A stretch of 64,000 nt of DNA, taken from Sulfitobacter sediminilitoris (GTDB lineage Bacteria; Pseudomonadota; Alphaproteobacteria; Rhodobacterales; Rhodobacteraceae). The DNA is taken from positions 1-64,000 of the forward strand of contig NZ_JAABNT010000013.1 in NCBI RefSeq assembly GCF_010667575.1, written 5' to 3'. Below are positions 53,804 to 63,468 of this stretch, in pieces (the first letter of the stretch is position 1; each line of letters starts with the position of its first letter). Under the pieces are notes generated by a model. It made no database searches, was not told where the DNA came from, and saw only the letters and a list, made by a program, of their open reading frames with translations. The translations under genes and the position numbers were made by a program.

Positions 53804-55015
53804 ATGATGACCACGCCCCCCAATCTCTCTCACGGACGCCCATACCTTGCGATCCCCGGCCCTTCGGTGATTCCAGATCCGGTTTTGCAGGCGATGCATC
53901 GGGCTGCACCCAATATCTATGACGGGGAACTGGTCGACATGATGCCGGGGCTGACGGCCGATCTGAAACGGGTGGCACGGACACAACACCATGTTGCGAT
54001 GTACACCGGCAACGGTCATGCGGCGTGGGAGGCGGCCCTGGCCAACGTGATCCGCCCCGGCGATAAGGTGCTGGTACCCGCTACGGGCCGCTTTGGCGTC
54101 GGCTGGGGCGAGATGGCAAAAGGCATCGGCGCGGAAGTTGATCTGCTGGACTTCGGACTGCACTCCCCAATGGATATGGACCGCATCAGCGAGGTTCTGA
54201 AGGCCGATAAGGCCCATGAAATCAAAGCGGTGCTGGGCGTGCATGTGGACACGTCGACCTCAATCCGTAATGATATTCCGGCCCTGCGCGCAGTGATCGA
54301 CGCCGCCGATCACCCGGCGCTTCTGATGGCCGATTGCATCGCGTCCTTGGGGTGTGATCTGTTCGAGATGGACGATTGGGGCGTCGATGTGATGGTGACC
54401 GGGTGCCAGAAGGGGCTGATGGTGCCGCCCGGCATGTCATTCGTTTTCTTCAATGACAAGGCGGATGCAGCCCGCGCCAGCATGCCACGGGTCAGCTGGT
54501 ACTGGGACTGGTCACCGCGTGCCCATGCCGAAGAGTTCTTTCAGTATCACGGCGGCACAGCACCCACCCATCACCTTTATGGCTTGCGCACCGCGCTCGA
54601 CATGATCCACGCGGAAGGTATTGAAGCCGTCTGGGCACGCCACGCGGTTCTGGCCCGTGCGATCTGGGCTGCTTGCGAGGCATGGTCGGAGGCTGGCAGT
54701 TTTGCAATGAACGTCACGGACCGGGCTTATCGCAGTAACGCGGTGACGTCCTTACGGTTGGAAGCGCCCAAGGCGACAGCCCTGCGCAACTGGGTGGAAG
54801 GACAGCTTGGGCTGACCCTTGGCATCGGCTTGGGCATGGCGCCACCGAAGGACCCGGCATGGCACGGATTTTTCCGGCTTGGACATATGGGGCATGTAAA
54901 CGGGCAGATGATCATGGGACTTTTGGGCGGCATCGAAGCAGGGATGCGCAGCCTGAACATAGAGCATGGACCGGGTGCATTGGATGCCGCATCGGCGGTA
55001 ATTGCAGAGAACTGA
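53804..55015 (+). CDS. Class V aminotransferase (alanine/serine-glyoxylate type)
   Basis: 403 residues. The opening LAIPGPSVIPDPVLQAMHR and the PLP lysine in VTGCQKGLMVPPGM near residue 202 mark the class V (AGT/SGAT) family. MYTGNGHAAWEAAL and ADCIASLGCD supply other cofactor contacts. These enzymes transfer amino groups from alanine, serine or aspartate to glyoxylate. A bhc cluster would point to the aspartate-glyoxylate enzyme, but none is present, so the donor is unresolved. The second Met (53807) could also be the start. Confidence 0.85.
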   Translation: MMTTPPNLSHGRPYLAIPGPSVIPDPVLQAMHRAAPNIYDGELVDMMPGLTADLKRVARTQHHVAMYTGNGHAAWEAALANVIRPGDKVLVPATGRFGVGWGEMAKGIGAEVDLLDFGLHSPMDMDRISEVLKADKAHEIKAVLGVHVDTSTSIRNDIPALRAVIDAADHPALLMADCIASLGCDLFEMDDWGVDVMVTGCQKGLMVPPGMSFVFFNDKADAARASMPRVSWYWDWSPRAHAEEFFQYHGGTAPTHHLYGLRTALDMIHAEGIEAVWARHAVLARAIWAACEAWSEAGSFAMNVTDRAYRSNAVTSLRLEAPKATALRNWVEGQLGLTLGIGLGMAPPKDPAWHGFFRLGHMGHVNGQMIMGLLGGIEAGMRSLNIEHGPGALDAASAVIAEN

Positions 55016-55059
55016 ACCGCTTCTGGTCAGGATACGCACGTCGCGCAAAAAGTCTGACG

Positions 55060-55254
55060 TCAGGCGCGTGCGCCGTTGCGTGCCACGTCAATGCGCGTGA
55101 TCACCTTGTTTACCACCCACCCGATCAGGGCGACAGCCAGCAATCCCCAGATCGCCCAGATCACCATGAATATCCATGTCAGGTTTATACCGAACATCAC
55201 GATGCAGGCTTGCGTAAAATTTGGTGCAGCGGGGCGGTCGTTACTATGGCGCAT
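55060..55254 (-). CDS. Small single-pass or two-pass membrane protein downstream of hisC
   Basis: 64 residues from the ATG at 55254 (MRHSNDRPAAPNFTQACIV). A hydrophobic stretch, FGINLTWIFMVIWAIWGL into AVALIGWVV, fills the centre and may cross the membrane once or twice. A basic C-terminus (NKVITRIDVARN) follows. It lies 52 bases after the hisC stop on the same strand and is probably cotranscribed. It is unassigned. Confidence 0.65.
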   Translation of the reverse strand: MRHSNDRPAAPNFTQACIVMFGINLTWIFMVIWAIWGLLAVALIGWVVNKVITRIDVARNGARA

Positions 55255-55306
55255 AACGGTCTCATCATCTGATCCGTTATCGAGTATAGCGCGACATATA
55301 GCGCCG

Positions 55307-56410
55307 TCAGCCCCTTTTTGCCTCCGCAAGGGCTGCTGGCAAGGCGGCTTCTAGGGCGCCAAGTTGTTCCTGCGTGCCACAACTGATCCGAATGCAACGG
55401 TTCTGCGGGGCGGCAAAGGGCATCCTGACAAAAATTCCGCGTGCTACCAGTCCGTCCAGAACAGATTTGGCAAAAGCGCCGTCTTGGCCGCAGTCTATCG
55501 CCACGAAATTCGCGGCAGAAGGCAAAGGCGTGAGCCCATGTGCGCGTGCTATTGCCGCGATACGGTTGCGTGCATCGCTCACTTGCCTGATCACCTGCGC
55601 CAGCCAGATCTGGTCCTTGAGCGCGGCAAGCGCCCCGACCTGTGCTGCGCGGTTCATCCCGAAATGATTGCGGACCTTGTGAAAGGCGGTGATCAGTTCA
55701 GGCGCGCCGATCGCATAGCCGACACGTGCCCCCGCAAGACCATAAGCCTTTGAAAATGTGCGCATGCGGATCAAGCGTGGATCATCAAGGGGGAGCGGTA
55801 AGGCCGTGCCTTCGGGGGCTGTATCGACATAAGCCTCATCCAGAACAAGGAGCGTGTTCTTGGGCAGATCCTTCATCGCTTCAGCCAAGTCAGCGCCTTT
55901 ATGCCAAGACCCCATAGGATTGTCGGGATTGGCAATATAGACCAGTTTGGCATCAACCTCGGCTGCTTTCGCAAAAAGCGCCGCTGGGTCTTCGTGGTCG
56001 TCCCGGTAGGGGACTTTGTGCAGTGCACCACCAAAACCTGCTACGTGGTAATTGAACGTCGGATATGCGCCATCTGAGGTTACTACCGCGTCGTCTGGCC
56101 CAACGAAAAGTCGCACCAGATAGCTGAGCAGACCGTCAATGCCTTCGCCCACGACGATATGATCCATCGTGGTGTTGTGATGTGCGGCCAACGCCGCGCG
56201 CAGATCATGGCTTTCGGGGTCTCCGTACATCCACATTTCAGTTGCGCACATGGCCTCCTTCGCCAAAGGTGAGGGGCCAAAAACATTTTCGTTCGCTCCA
56301 AGCCGGGCATCAAAGGCGAGGCCCATGGCGCGTTCCTGCGTTTCGGGCCCGACAAAGGGGACTGTCGCGGGCAGGGATAGGGCAAGCGGGGTCAGGCGAT
56401 ATTCAGTCAT
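55307..56410 (-). CDS. hisC: HisC-type class I aminotransferase
   Basis: 367 residues of fold type I. It has ARLGANENVFGPSPLA near residue 35 for substrate binding, NPDNPMGSW near 160, LLVLDEAYVDTAP near 193, and the PLP lysine in TFSKAYGLAGARVGYA near 222. CIRISCGTQEQL at the end carries the carboxylate-binding Arg. The family makes histidinol phosphate or, in some members, aromatic amino acids. Rhodobacterales often hold several paralogues, so histidine synthesis is likely but not certain. A small membrane gene follows. Confidence 0.85.
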   Translation of the reverse strand: MTEYRLTPLALSLPATVPFVGPETQERAMGLAFDARLGANENVFGPSPLAKEAMCATEMWMYGDPESHDLRAALAAHHNTTMDHIVVGEGIDGLLSYLVRLFVGPDDAVVTSDGAYPTFNYHVAGFGGALHKVPYRDDHEDPAALFAKAAEVDAKLVYIANPDNPMGSWHKGADLAEAMKDLPKNTLLVLDEAYVDTAPEGTALPLPLDDPRLIRMRTFSKAYGLAGARVGYAIGAPELITAFHKVRNHFGMNRAAQVGALAALKDQIWLAQVIRQVSDARNRIAAIARAHGLTPLPSAANFVAIDCGQDGAFAKSVLDGLVARGIFVRMPFAAPQNRCIRISCGTQEQLGALEAALPAALAEAKRG

Positions 56411-56509
56411 ACCAATCTGATAGGCGGGCTAGGGATGCGGGGCAAGGGTTGGAAAACGGCACAATCGACCTTATATGAGAATCACTCGCAACTGGTCGGC
56501 GGCACCAAG

Positions 56510-56674
56510 ATGCCGAAACTCACCCGCCGTGGATTTATTGCTGCGACCGCTGCTGCCGGTGTTGTCCGCACAGTGCCAAGCCTTGCCACGAAACCACCGG
56601 CGCGGCGTATCCTGACGCTCGTCTACGACAAGAGCCTTGCCATGATGCGTGCGATTGACCGGCTGGTGCCCTGA
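56510..56674 (+). CDS. Tat-signal micro-protein
   Basis: 54 residues from the ATG at 56510. TRRGFIAATAAAGVVRTVP is a twin-arginine export signal followed by a short hydrophobic stretch. The remaining 30 residues (RRILTLVYDKSLAMMRAIDR) have no recognised domain. No ribosome site is clear. Proteins of this size and build occur in Rhodobacterales beside hisC-like genes; the function is unknown. Confidence 0.5.
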   Translation: MPKLTRRGFIAATAAAGVVRTVPSLATKPPARRILTLVYDKSLAMMRAIDRLVP

Positions 56675-56747
56675 TCTGCCGCGACGTTTTGCTGGTCTGA
56701 GCGGTCGGTTTGCGGTTCAGTGATCCCCAACCAATTCGGAGGATCCC

Positions 56748-57536
56748 ATGGCCCGCGTCACCGTCACATACGAAAATCACATCGCTTTTGTCCGTCTGAC
56801 CCGTGCAGACAAAATGAACGCCGTCGATCAGGAGATGATCGACGGAATCATCGCTGCAGGACAAGAAGTTGCCGCATCAGACGCCCGCGTTGCGGTGATC
56901 TCCGGCGAGGGTAAAGCGTTCTGCGCCGGGATCGACATCACCGGCCTGTCGGGCATGATGGGCAGGGATCCGAAAGAGGTCTTGATGCCGCGGACCCATG
57001 GCCATGGTACGACGAACCAATGGCAAGAGGTTGCGATGATCTGGCACCGGATGGAAATACCGGTGATTGCGGCAATTCATGGCGTCTGTTTCGGGGCGGG
57101 AATACAACTGGCGCTGGGCTGTGACATTCGCATCGCCGCGCCCGGCACTCGCTTCGCGGTGATGGAGATGAAATGGGGTATCGTGCCCGACATGGGCGGT
57201 ATGGTACTGCTTCCTAAACTGGTGCGATCAGACGTGCTGCGCCGACTGACCTATACGGCCGAACAGGTGGAAACCGAACAGGCTGCGGACTGGGGTCTGA
57301 TTACCGAGATTTCGGATGATCCGCTCGCGGCGGCGACGGCTTTGGCCGAAACCATTGCAGGCAAGAGCCCTAGCGCGATCCGCGCCGCCAAGAAACTGAT
57401 CCACCTCGCCGAGACGGCAGAAGCTCAGGATGTCCTCGAAGCGGAGTCGCGCATCCAGTCACAGCTCATCGGCAAGCCCGAACAGATGGAGGTGATTGCC
57501 GCCCAGATGCAGAAGCGCGCCCCGGTCTTCAAGTAG
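56748..57536 (+). CDS. Enoyl-CoA hydratase/isomerase family protein (crotonase)
   Basis: 262 residues with AGGA just before the ATG. It shows the crotonase oxyanion motifs GEGKAFCAGIDITGL near residue 62 and IHGVCFGAGIQLALGCDIRIA near 110. In hydratases a second catalytic Glu follows in GLxPEGG; here the segment is GIVPDMGGM with Asp. Asp at this place occurs in dienoyl-CoA isomerases, so isomerase activity is a reasonable alternative to hydration. The enzyme would act in fatty acid or aromatic acid breakdown. The substrate is not known. Confidence 0.88.
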   Translation: MARVTVTYENHIAFVRLTRADKMNAVDQEMIDGIIAAGQEVAASDARVAVISGEGKAFCAGIDITGLSGMMGRDPKEVLMPRTHGHGTTNQWQEVAMIWHRMEIPVIAAIHGVCFGAGIQLALGCDIRIAAPGTRFAVMEMKWGIVPDMGGMVLLPKLVRSDVLRRLTYTAEQVETEQAADWGLITEISDDPLAAATALAETIAGKSPSAIRAAKKLIHLAETAEAQDVLEAESRIQSQLIGKPEQMEVIAAQMQKRAPVFK

Positions 57537-57639
57537 CCTCAAAAGGTCAGCCCCACCCGTTATCGGATGGGGCCTTCCAAATGGACGATCTTCGCTTCCC
57601 AGCTAGGACCGCGTCTTATTCTTCGCGCAGTCTTGGTTT

Positions 57640-57730
57640 CCAAATGGTTAAAAATCCCCGCCGGAGGCAAAAAGTTCTTCTGGAGCACCAGAAAAGTTTA
57701 ATGCCTCCGGCGGGGATTTGACCCATTTGG
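57640..57730. repeat. Nested palindrome, roseobacter-type intergenic repeat
   Basis: The outer arms CCAAATGG (57640-57647) and CCATTTGG (57723-57730) flank perfect inner arms, AAATCCCCGCCGGAGGC (57653-57668, first A shared) and its inverse (57703-57719). The loop itself holds TTCTGG/CCAGAA (57678-57693). It can fold as a long cruciform and lies between the convergent crotonase and valS genes, so it probably ends both transcripts. The core resembles palindromes I associate with roseobacter intergenic DNA. Confidence 0.7.
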
Positions 57731-57743
57731 AAGCAGGGCGGCG

Positions 57744-60700
57744 TCACTCCATCTCGGCCAGGCGCGCGAGGGCAGCCTGAAGCTGATCGGCCTCTTCCTG
57801 ACGGGCGGCAAGATTGGCCTCGGCCTCTGCCACCACGTCCTCGGGAGCGGAGTCGCGGAACTTGGGATTGTTCAGCCGCCCCTTCAGTCCGCCGATTTCC
57901 TTGTTCAGCTTGTCCAGGGACTTTTGCAGGCGCGCCTTTTCTTCGCCAATGTCGATCAGTCCCGCCAGCGGCAGCCCGAAGGTTGCGCCCGGAGCGCCGA
58001 TTGACACTGTTCCTTTCGGGAAATCATTTGCCTTTTCAAGGCTTTCAACCCGTGCAAGCCGCTTGATCATCGCTTCGTTGTTGTCCCACGCGGTTTGCGC
58101 GGCGGCATCCATCTCGGTCACGATCATCGGCACCTTGAGGCCCGCAGGCACATGCATCTGCGTGCGTGCAGACCGGATGGATTCGATCAGCCCGATGACC
58201 CAGTTCAACTCACGATCCGCGTTAGCATCCAGCAGATCAGCGGTCGTGTAGGCAGGCCAGTCGGCGTGGACCAGCATCTTGTCGCGCGTGGCTGTCGTCT
58301 CCCACAGCTCTTCTGTGATGAACGGCATGATCGGGTGCAGCAGGATCAGGCATTGATCTAGCGCCCAGCCCAGCGTCTGGCGGGTTTCTTCCGCCTCGGG
58401 CGCATCTTCCTGCAACAGGGGTTTGGACAGTTCTACATACCAGTCGCAAACCTTGCCCCAAACAAAGGCATAAAGCGCGTTCGCCGCATCGTTGAAGCGG
58501 AAGTTTGTCAGTGCCGCGTCGACATCCTCGCGCACACGGGCGGTTTCACCGATGATCCATTTGTTCAGCGTGGCAGTCGGGGTCGGCAATGCATGTGCCT
58601 CACCCGTGAAGACGCCGTTCATTTCTGCAAAGCGGTGCGCATTCCACAGCTTCGTGCCGAAGTTCCGGTAGCCCGTGATGCGCTGCGTGGAAAGCCGCAG
58701 GTCACGGCCCATCGCCGCCATCGCAGTGAGGGTGAAGCGCACGGCATCCGCGCCGTATTCGTCGATCAGTTCCAGCGGGTCGAGCACGTTGCCCAGCGAT
58801 TTCGACATCTTCTTGCCCTTCTCGTCGCGCACCAGGGCGTGAACATAGACGGTGTCGAAGGGGCGTTCGCCGACGACGGCGTATTGCATCATCATCATCC
58901 GGGCGACCCAGAAAAAGATGATGTCGAAACCGGTGATCAGGACGGAGGTGGGGAAGTATTTTTGCAGCTCTTGAGTGTCCTCGGGCCAGCCGAGGGTGCC
59001 GATGGGCCAGAGACCGGAGGAGAACCAGGTGTCGAGGACGTCGGGGTCGCGGTAAAGCGTAGCTTTATAATTTGCCACATTCTCCTTGCCTCCGAATTCC
59101 ATCCAATAGGATATGTCGTCAAACTCCGGACTACTACTATACGGACTGCTGCGACCGATCTTATTTACAAATCCGTTAAAGCCAGCCTGACCAATTGAAA
59201 TGTCGAAAGCACTTTCTTCTAACTCCGGAAACAGACCTTTGTAGAAATGCCTGGCTTGTCGAATTGCCTCAGCTTCCGTAGCGGCGCAGAAAGAGTTTCC
59301 ATCGTTATCATACCAAACCGGGATCTGATGCCCCCACCAAAGTTGGCGGGAGATGCACCACGGCTCGATATTCTCCAGCCAGTGGAAATAGACCTTCTTG
59401 TCCTGCTCGGGCAGGATCTCGGTGTCGCCTTTGCGCACCGCGTCGATGGCGGGGCCGACGATCTTGGCGGTGTCGACGAACCACTGGTCGGTCAGCATCG
59501 GTTCGATCACCACCTTGGAGCGGTCGCCGAAGGGCTGCATGATCTTCTTGGCTTCGACCAGAGGCACTACCGTGTCCTCGCGCGCCTCTCCGCCTTCTTC
59601 CGGGGCAACGGGCTTTTCGGCGGCCTTGCCAAGACGCGGATCGTGGGCCTGCGTCATCACCGCCAAACCCTCGGCGGTGATCGCCGCGATGACCTTTTCG
59701 CGTGCCTCAAACCGGTCAAGGCCGCGGAATTCTTCAGGGACAAGGTTGATGTTGCTCACATCGGCCATCGGCTGATCAGAGGGTGACTGGAACCGTCCCT
59801 CCGTTTCCGTCAGCATTTCCGCCGTGGTTTCGGCGATTTGTGTCGCCTTGGCAGCGGATTCTTCATAGGGAAGTCCGTCGGCGCGCATATGGCCCTTCGT
59901 GTCCATCAGGGCATAAAGCGGGATACGGTTACGCTTGGCGACTTCGTAGTCGTTAAAGTCATGTGCGCCGGTGATCTTGACCGCGCCTGAGCCGAAGGTC
60001 GGATCGGGGTATTCATCGGTGATGATCGGGATCAGGCGGCGGTGCTCTTTCGGTCCCACCGGGATTTCGCACAGTTTGCCAACGATAGGCGCGTAACGTG
60101 TATCGGTTGGATGCACCGCAACCGCGCCGTCACCCAGCATCGTTTCAGGCCGCGTGGTGGCGATAGAAATATAGTCGCGCTCTTCCTCGAAGAGCACGTT
60201 GCCGTCTTCGTCTTTCTCAACGTAGGTGTACGTCGCCCCGCCCGCGAGCGGGTATTTGAAGTGCCACATGTGGCCGTCGACTTCGATGTTCTCGACCTCA
60301 AGGTCGGAAATCGCGGTCTCGAAATGCGGATCCCAATTCACGAGGCGCTTGCCACGGTAAATGAGACCTTTGTTGTACATGTCGACAAAGACCTTGATCA
60401 CCGCGTCGTGGAAGTTGCCTTCCTCGCCCTCGGGCGCACCCGGAGCGCCGGACATGGTGAAGGCGTTACGCGACCAGTCGCAGCTCGCTCCCAGACGCTT
60501 GAGTTGTTCGATGATGGTGCCGCCGGATTCTTTCTTCCATTCCCAGACTTTCTCAAGGAAAGCCTCGCGGCCCATCTCGCGGCGTCCCGGTTGCTGGGTT
60601 TCGGCCAGTTTGCGCTCCACGACCATTTGCGTAGCGATGCCTGCGTGGTCCTGACCGGGCTGCCAGAGCGTATCGAAGCCGCGCATCCGGTGCCAGCGCG

Positions 60701-60896
60701 TCAGGATGTCCTGCAGCGTGTTGTTGAATGCATGGCCCATGTGCAGCACGCCCGTGACGTTGGGGGGCGGGATCATGATGGAAAACGTCTCTTCCCGGCT
60801 GGCGTTCGCACCGGCCTTGAAAGCACCTGCTTTTTCCCATGCGGCATAGAGGCGGGCTTCGGCCTCGGCGGCGTTGAATGTCTTGTCCAGAGCCAT
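57744..60896 (-). CDS. valS: Valyl-tRNA synthetase with an extra inserted segment
   Basis: 1050 residues, longer than most ValRS (about 950). It has [18 protein letters not shown] (HIGH motif) near residue 45, [11 protein letters not shown] (KMSKS), [20 protein letters not shown], the CP1 editing domain with [10 protein letters not shown], and a C-terminal coiled coil ([20 protein letters not shown]). It charges tRNA-Val. Between [11 protein letters not shown] and [11 protein letters not shown] lies a segment of about 60 residues ([19 protein letters not shown] and more) absent from the ValRS sequences I know. Its codons are clearly AT-richer than the rest of the gene. The frame remains open, so the protein is probably functional. 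Confidence 0.94.
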   Translation of the reverse strand: MALDKTFNAAEAEARLYAAWEKAGAFKAGANASREETFSIMIPPPNVTGVLHMGHAFNNTLQDILTRWHRMRGFDTLWQPGQDHAGIATQMVVERKLAETQQPGRREMGREAFLEKVWEWKKESGGTIIEQLKRLGASCDWSRNAFTMSGAPGAPEGEEGNFHDAVIKVFVDMYNKGLIYRGKRLVNWDPHFETAISDLEVENIEVDGHMWHFKYPLAGGATYTYVEKDEDGNVLFEEERDYISIATTRPETMLGDGAVAVHPTDTRYAPIVGKLCEIPVGPKEHRRLIPIITDEYPDPTFGSGAVKITGAHDFNDYEVAKRNRIPLYALMDTKGHMRADGLPYEESAAKATQIAETTAEMLTETEGRFQSPSDQPMADVSNINLVPEEFRGLDRFEAREKVIAAITAEGLAVMTQAHDPRLGKAAEKPVAPEEGGEAREDTVVPLVEAKKIMQPFGDRSKVVIEPMLTDQWFVDTAKIVGPAIDAVRKGDTEILPEQDKKVYFHWLENIEPWCISRQLWWGHQIPVWYDNDGNSFCAATEAEAIRQARHFYKGLFPELEESAFDISIGQAGFNGFVNKIGRSSPYSSSPEFDDISYWMEFGGKENVANYKATLYRDPDVLDTWFSSGLWPIGTLGWPEDTQELQKYFPTSVLITGFDIIFFWVARMMMMQYAVVGERPFDTVYVHALVRDEKGKKMSKSLGNVLDPLELIDEYGADAVRFTLTAMAAMGRDLRLSTQRITGYRNFGTKLWNAHRFAEMNGVFTGEAHALPTPTATLNKWIIGETARVREDVDAALTNFRFNDAANALYAFVWGKVCDWYVELSKPLLQEDAPEAEETRQTLGWALDQCLILLHPIMPFITEELWETTATRDKMLVHADWPAYTTADLLDANADRELNWVIGLIESIRSARTQMHVPAGLKVPMIVTEMDAAAQTAWDNNEAMIKRLARVESLEKANDFPKGTVSIGAPGATFGLPLAGLIDIGEEKARLQKSLDKLNKEIGGLKGRLNNPKFRDSAPEDVVAEAEANLAARQEEADQLQAALARLAEME

Positions 60897-61170
60897 GTTT
60901 CTCGATCCTTAAACGCGGGTTGGGGGTGATCTAACGAAGGATTGGGCGAAGGGAAAGGGTGGCGGTGCGTCGCGCTGGCGCAGACGTGCGATTTGCTTTT
61001 GGTCAAGCGCCGCATTTGGCGGCAGAACCTTTGTCAGGAGGAGAGTTTGGCACCTGGCTTTTAGCGGTTTGCGCCGTAGCCGCGACATCTGCTGTTCCCG
61101 GTGCTGGACATGTGGGCGTCAGCGGTTATGTCTGAGGGGTAACATCCATCCGCTAGAGGGCAGCATCGCA

Positions 61171-63468
61171 ATGGAAAAATTCGGCAAGAGCCAACCTGTA
61201 AAACGGAAAGAAGATGTGCGGTTCCTGACCGGGGACGGTCGCTATGTGGACGACATCGCACCAGAGAACGCCTTGCAAGCATATTTTCTGCGTTCGCCCG
61301 TCGCGCACGGCACGATCACGGAACTGGACGTCTCGGATGCACAAGAAGTTGAAGGCGTCCATCTGGTGCTGACATGCGCCGATCTAGAGGCGGCAGACAT
61401 GGATATCGCCATGGCAGGCGGCATCGTCGATAACCGGGATGGATCAAAAGGGGCGAAACCGCTGCGCCCCATGCTGGCCAAGGACAAGGTCCGTTACGTG
61501 GGAGAGCCGGTAGCAGTGATCGTGGCCGACAGCCTGTCGCAGGCCCGCGATGCCGCAGAGCTGGTCATGCTGGATATAGACGAGTTGCCCGCAAAGATTG
61601 ATATGGCAGCCGGTGGCGAGACGCTGCACGAAGAAGCGCCTGACAACAAGGCATTCGATTGGGGCATGGGAGACGAGGCGGCAACGCAAGCGGCCTTTGA
61701 CGCTGCGGCCAAGACAGTCGCACTGGATGTGGATGACAACCGGATCATCGTGAATTCGATGGAACCGCGCGGCTGTTATGCCGAGTGGCAGGACGGCAAG
61801 CTGCACGTGGCGCAAAACGGTCAGGGTGTCTGGGTGCACAAGGGGTACTTGCAGACGGCGTTTGGGTTGGATGAAGATCACGTGAGGGTCACTAATCCGG
61901 ACACCGGTGGCGGCTTCGGCATGAAAGGGATGACCTACAACGAATATTTTTGCCTCGCGCAGGCGGCGCGTGTGCTGGACCGCCCGGTACGTTGGATGTC
62001 AGAGCGCACCGAAGCGATGCTGAGTGATAATGCCGGTCGCGATCTGACGTCGCTTGCCGAATTTGCCTTTGACGAGAACAATAAGATCACGGCCTATCGG
62101 GTGCGCAGCAAGAGCAACCTTGGCGCCTACAACTCTCAATTTGCCCAGTTCATTCAGACACAGCTTTTCAGCCGTGTCTTGATGGGCGTCTATGATGTGC
62201 AGACGACGTGGCTTCAGGTGGATGGCTTTTACACCAGCACGACACCGGTGGATGCCTACCGGGGGGCGGGGCGGCCCGAGGCGATTTATGTGCTGGAGCG
62301 CCTGATGGACCGCGCTGCACGCGAACTGGGGGTCGACCCTTGGGAGTTGCGCCGGATCAATTTCATTAAGGCGGATCAGTTCCCCTACAAGGCCGCAACT
62401 GGCGAGACCTATGATGTGGGTGATTTCAACAAGGTGCTGAACCGTGCCGCCCAGGAGGCGGACCGCGCCGGTTTCGAGGTGCGCAAAGCCGAAGATGCAA
62501 AGCGCGGTCTGCTGCGTGGGCAGGGGCTTTGCTATTACATCGAAAGCATCCTCGGAGACCCTTCGGAAGGTGCGAAGGTGGTTTTCGAGGACGACGGCAC
62601 CGTGTCGATTTACGTCGGAACGCAGTCGAACGGGCAGGGGCACGAAACTGTTTACGCCCAGTTCCTGAGCGATCAGACCGGCATTCCGGCAGACAAAATC
62701 ACCGTGGTCCAAGGGGATTCCGACCTGATCAAACAGGGTGGCGGTACCGGCGGCTCCCGCTCGGTCACCGTGCAAAATAACGCGACACTTGCGACAGTGG
62801 CCAAGATGACCGAAGCGTTTACCGAGTTCCTCTCGGATGAAATGGGAGTGCCAGCGTCCGAGATCAGCTTTGACGACGAACGTTTCCGCGCTGAGGGCTC
62901 AAACCTGACGCCCACCATGCTCGACGTGGCCGACATGGCCCGCGAAAAGGGGCGCGATGATCTGCTGGCGCATCAAGAACGCGCGACTTTGCCTGCGCGC
63001 AGCTTCCCAAATGGTGCGCATATTGCAGAGGTCGTGATTGATCCTGAGACCGGTATCGTGACCACTGACCGGTACACTGTTGTTGACGACTTCGGTAATC
63101 TTATCAATCCGATGCTTGCCGAAGGTCAGGTCCACGGCGGCGTCGCTCAGGGCGTGGGACAAGCGGTACAAGAGCGGGTTGTCTATGATGAAGACGGCCA
63201 GCTGCTCACCGCTTCGTTCATGGACTACGCTCTTCCGCGCGCAACTGATCTTCCTTACATTTCCTTTACCTCTGAACCTGTACCCTCCACAGCCAATATC
63301 ATGGGCATGAAGGGCTGTGGTGAAGCGGGAACCGTGGGTGCCCTGGCGGCAATCTCGAATGCGGTGCAGGATGCGCTTTGGGAGCATGGCGTGCGGCAGG
63401 CGGATATGCCTTTCACACCGCACCGCGTCTGGGAGATGATGAATGAGGATCGCATCGCCGCCGAGTAA
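61171..63468 (+). CDS. Molybdenum hydroxylase large subunit (xanthine dehydrogenase/CoxL family)
   Basis: 765 residues from the ATG at 61171 (MEKFGKSQPVKRKEDVRFL). Family motifs: GGGFGMKG near residue 247, AYRGAGRPEA near 361, GQGHETVYAQ near 490, and the catalytic Glu in MKGCGEAGTVGAL near 715. The AYRGAGR active-site loop marks form II CoxL-like or other hydroxylases; true CO dehydrogenase has AYxCSFR, which is missing. It should bind a molybdopterin cytosine dinucleotide cofactor and oxidise an unknown substrate. The usual FAD and 2Fe-2S subunit genes are not beside it in the window. Confidence 0.9.
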   Translation: MEKFGKSQPVKRKEDVRFLTGDGRYVDDIAPENALQAYFLRSPVAHGTITELDVSDAQEVEGVHLVLTCADLEAADMDIAMAGGIVDNRDGSKGAKPLRPMLAKDKVRYVGEPVAVIVADSLSQARDAAELVMLDIDELPAKIDMAAGGETLHEEAPDNKAFDWGMGDEAATQAAFDAAAKTVALDVDDNRIIVNSMEPRGCYAEWQDGKLHVAQNGQGVWVHKGYLQTAFGLDEDHVRVTNPDTGGGFGMKGMTYNEYFCLAQAARVLDRPVRWMSERTEAMLSDNAGRDLTSLAEFAFDENNKITAYRVRSKSNLGAYNSQFAQFIQTQLFSRVLMGVYDVQTTWLQVDGFYTSTTPVDAYRGAGRPEAIYVLERLMDRAARELGVDPWELRRINFIKADQFPYKAATGETYDVGDFNKVLNRAAQEADRAGFEVRKAEDAKRGLLRGQGLCYYIESILGDPSEGAKVVFEDDGTVSIYVGTQSNGQGHETVYAQFLSDQTGIPADKITVVQGDSDLIKQGGGTGGSRSVTVQNNATLATVAKMTEAFTEFLSDEMGVPASEISFDDERFRAEGSNLTPTMLDVADMAREKGRDDLLAHQERATLPARSFPNGAHIAEVVIDPETGIVTTDRYTVVDDFGNLINPMLAEGQVHGGVAQGVGQAVQERVVYDEDGQLLTASFMDYALPRATDLPYISFTSEPVPSTANIMGMKGCGEAGTVGALAAISNAVQDALWEHGVRQADMPFTPHRVWEMMNEDRIAAE

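Noticed and set aside
60042-60929. 295-codon plus-strand frame
   Set aside because: Antisense of valS, a common artefact in high-GC genes.
61999-62775. 258-codon minus-strand frame
   Set aside because: Antisense of the molybdenum hydroxylase gene; no ribosome site or domain.
61171-63468. Carbon monoxide dehydrogenase CoxL (form I)
   Set aside because: The required AYxCSFR loop is absent; AYRGAGR is present instead.
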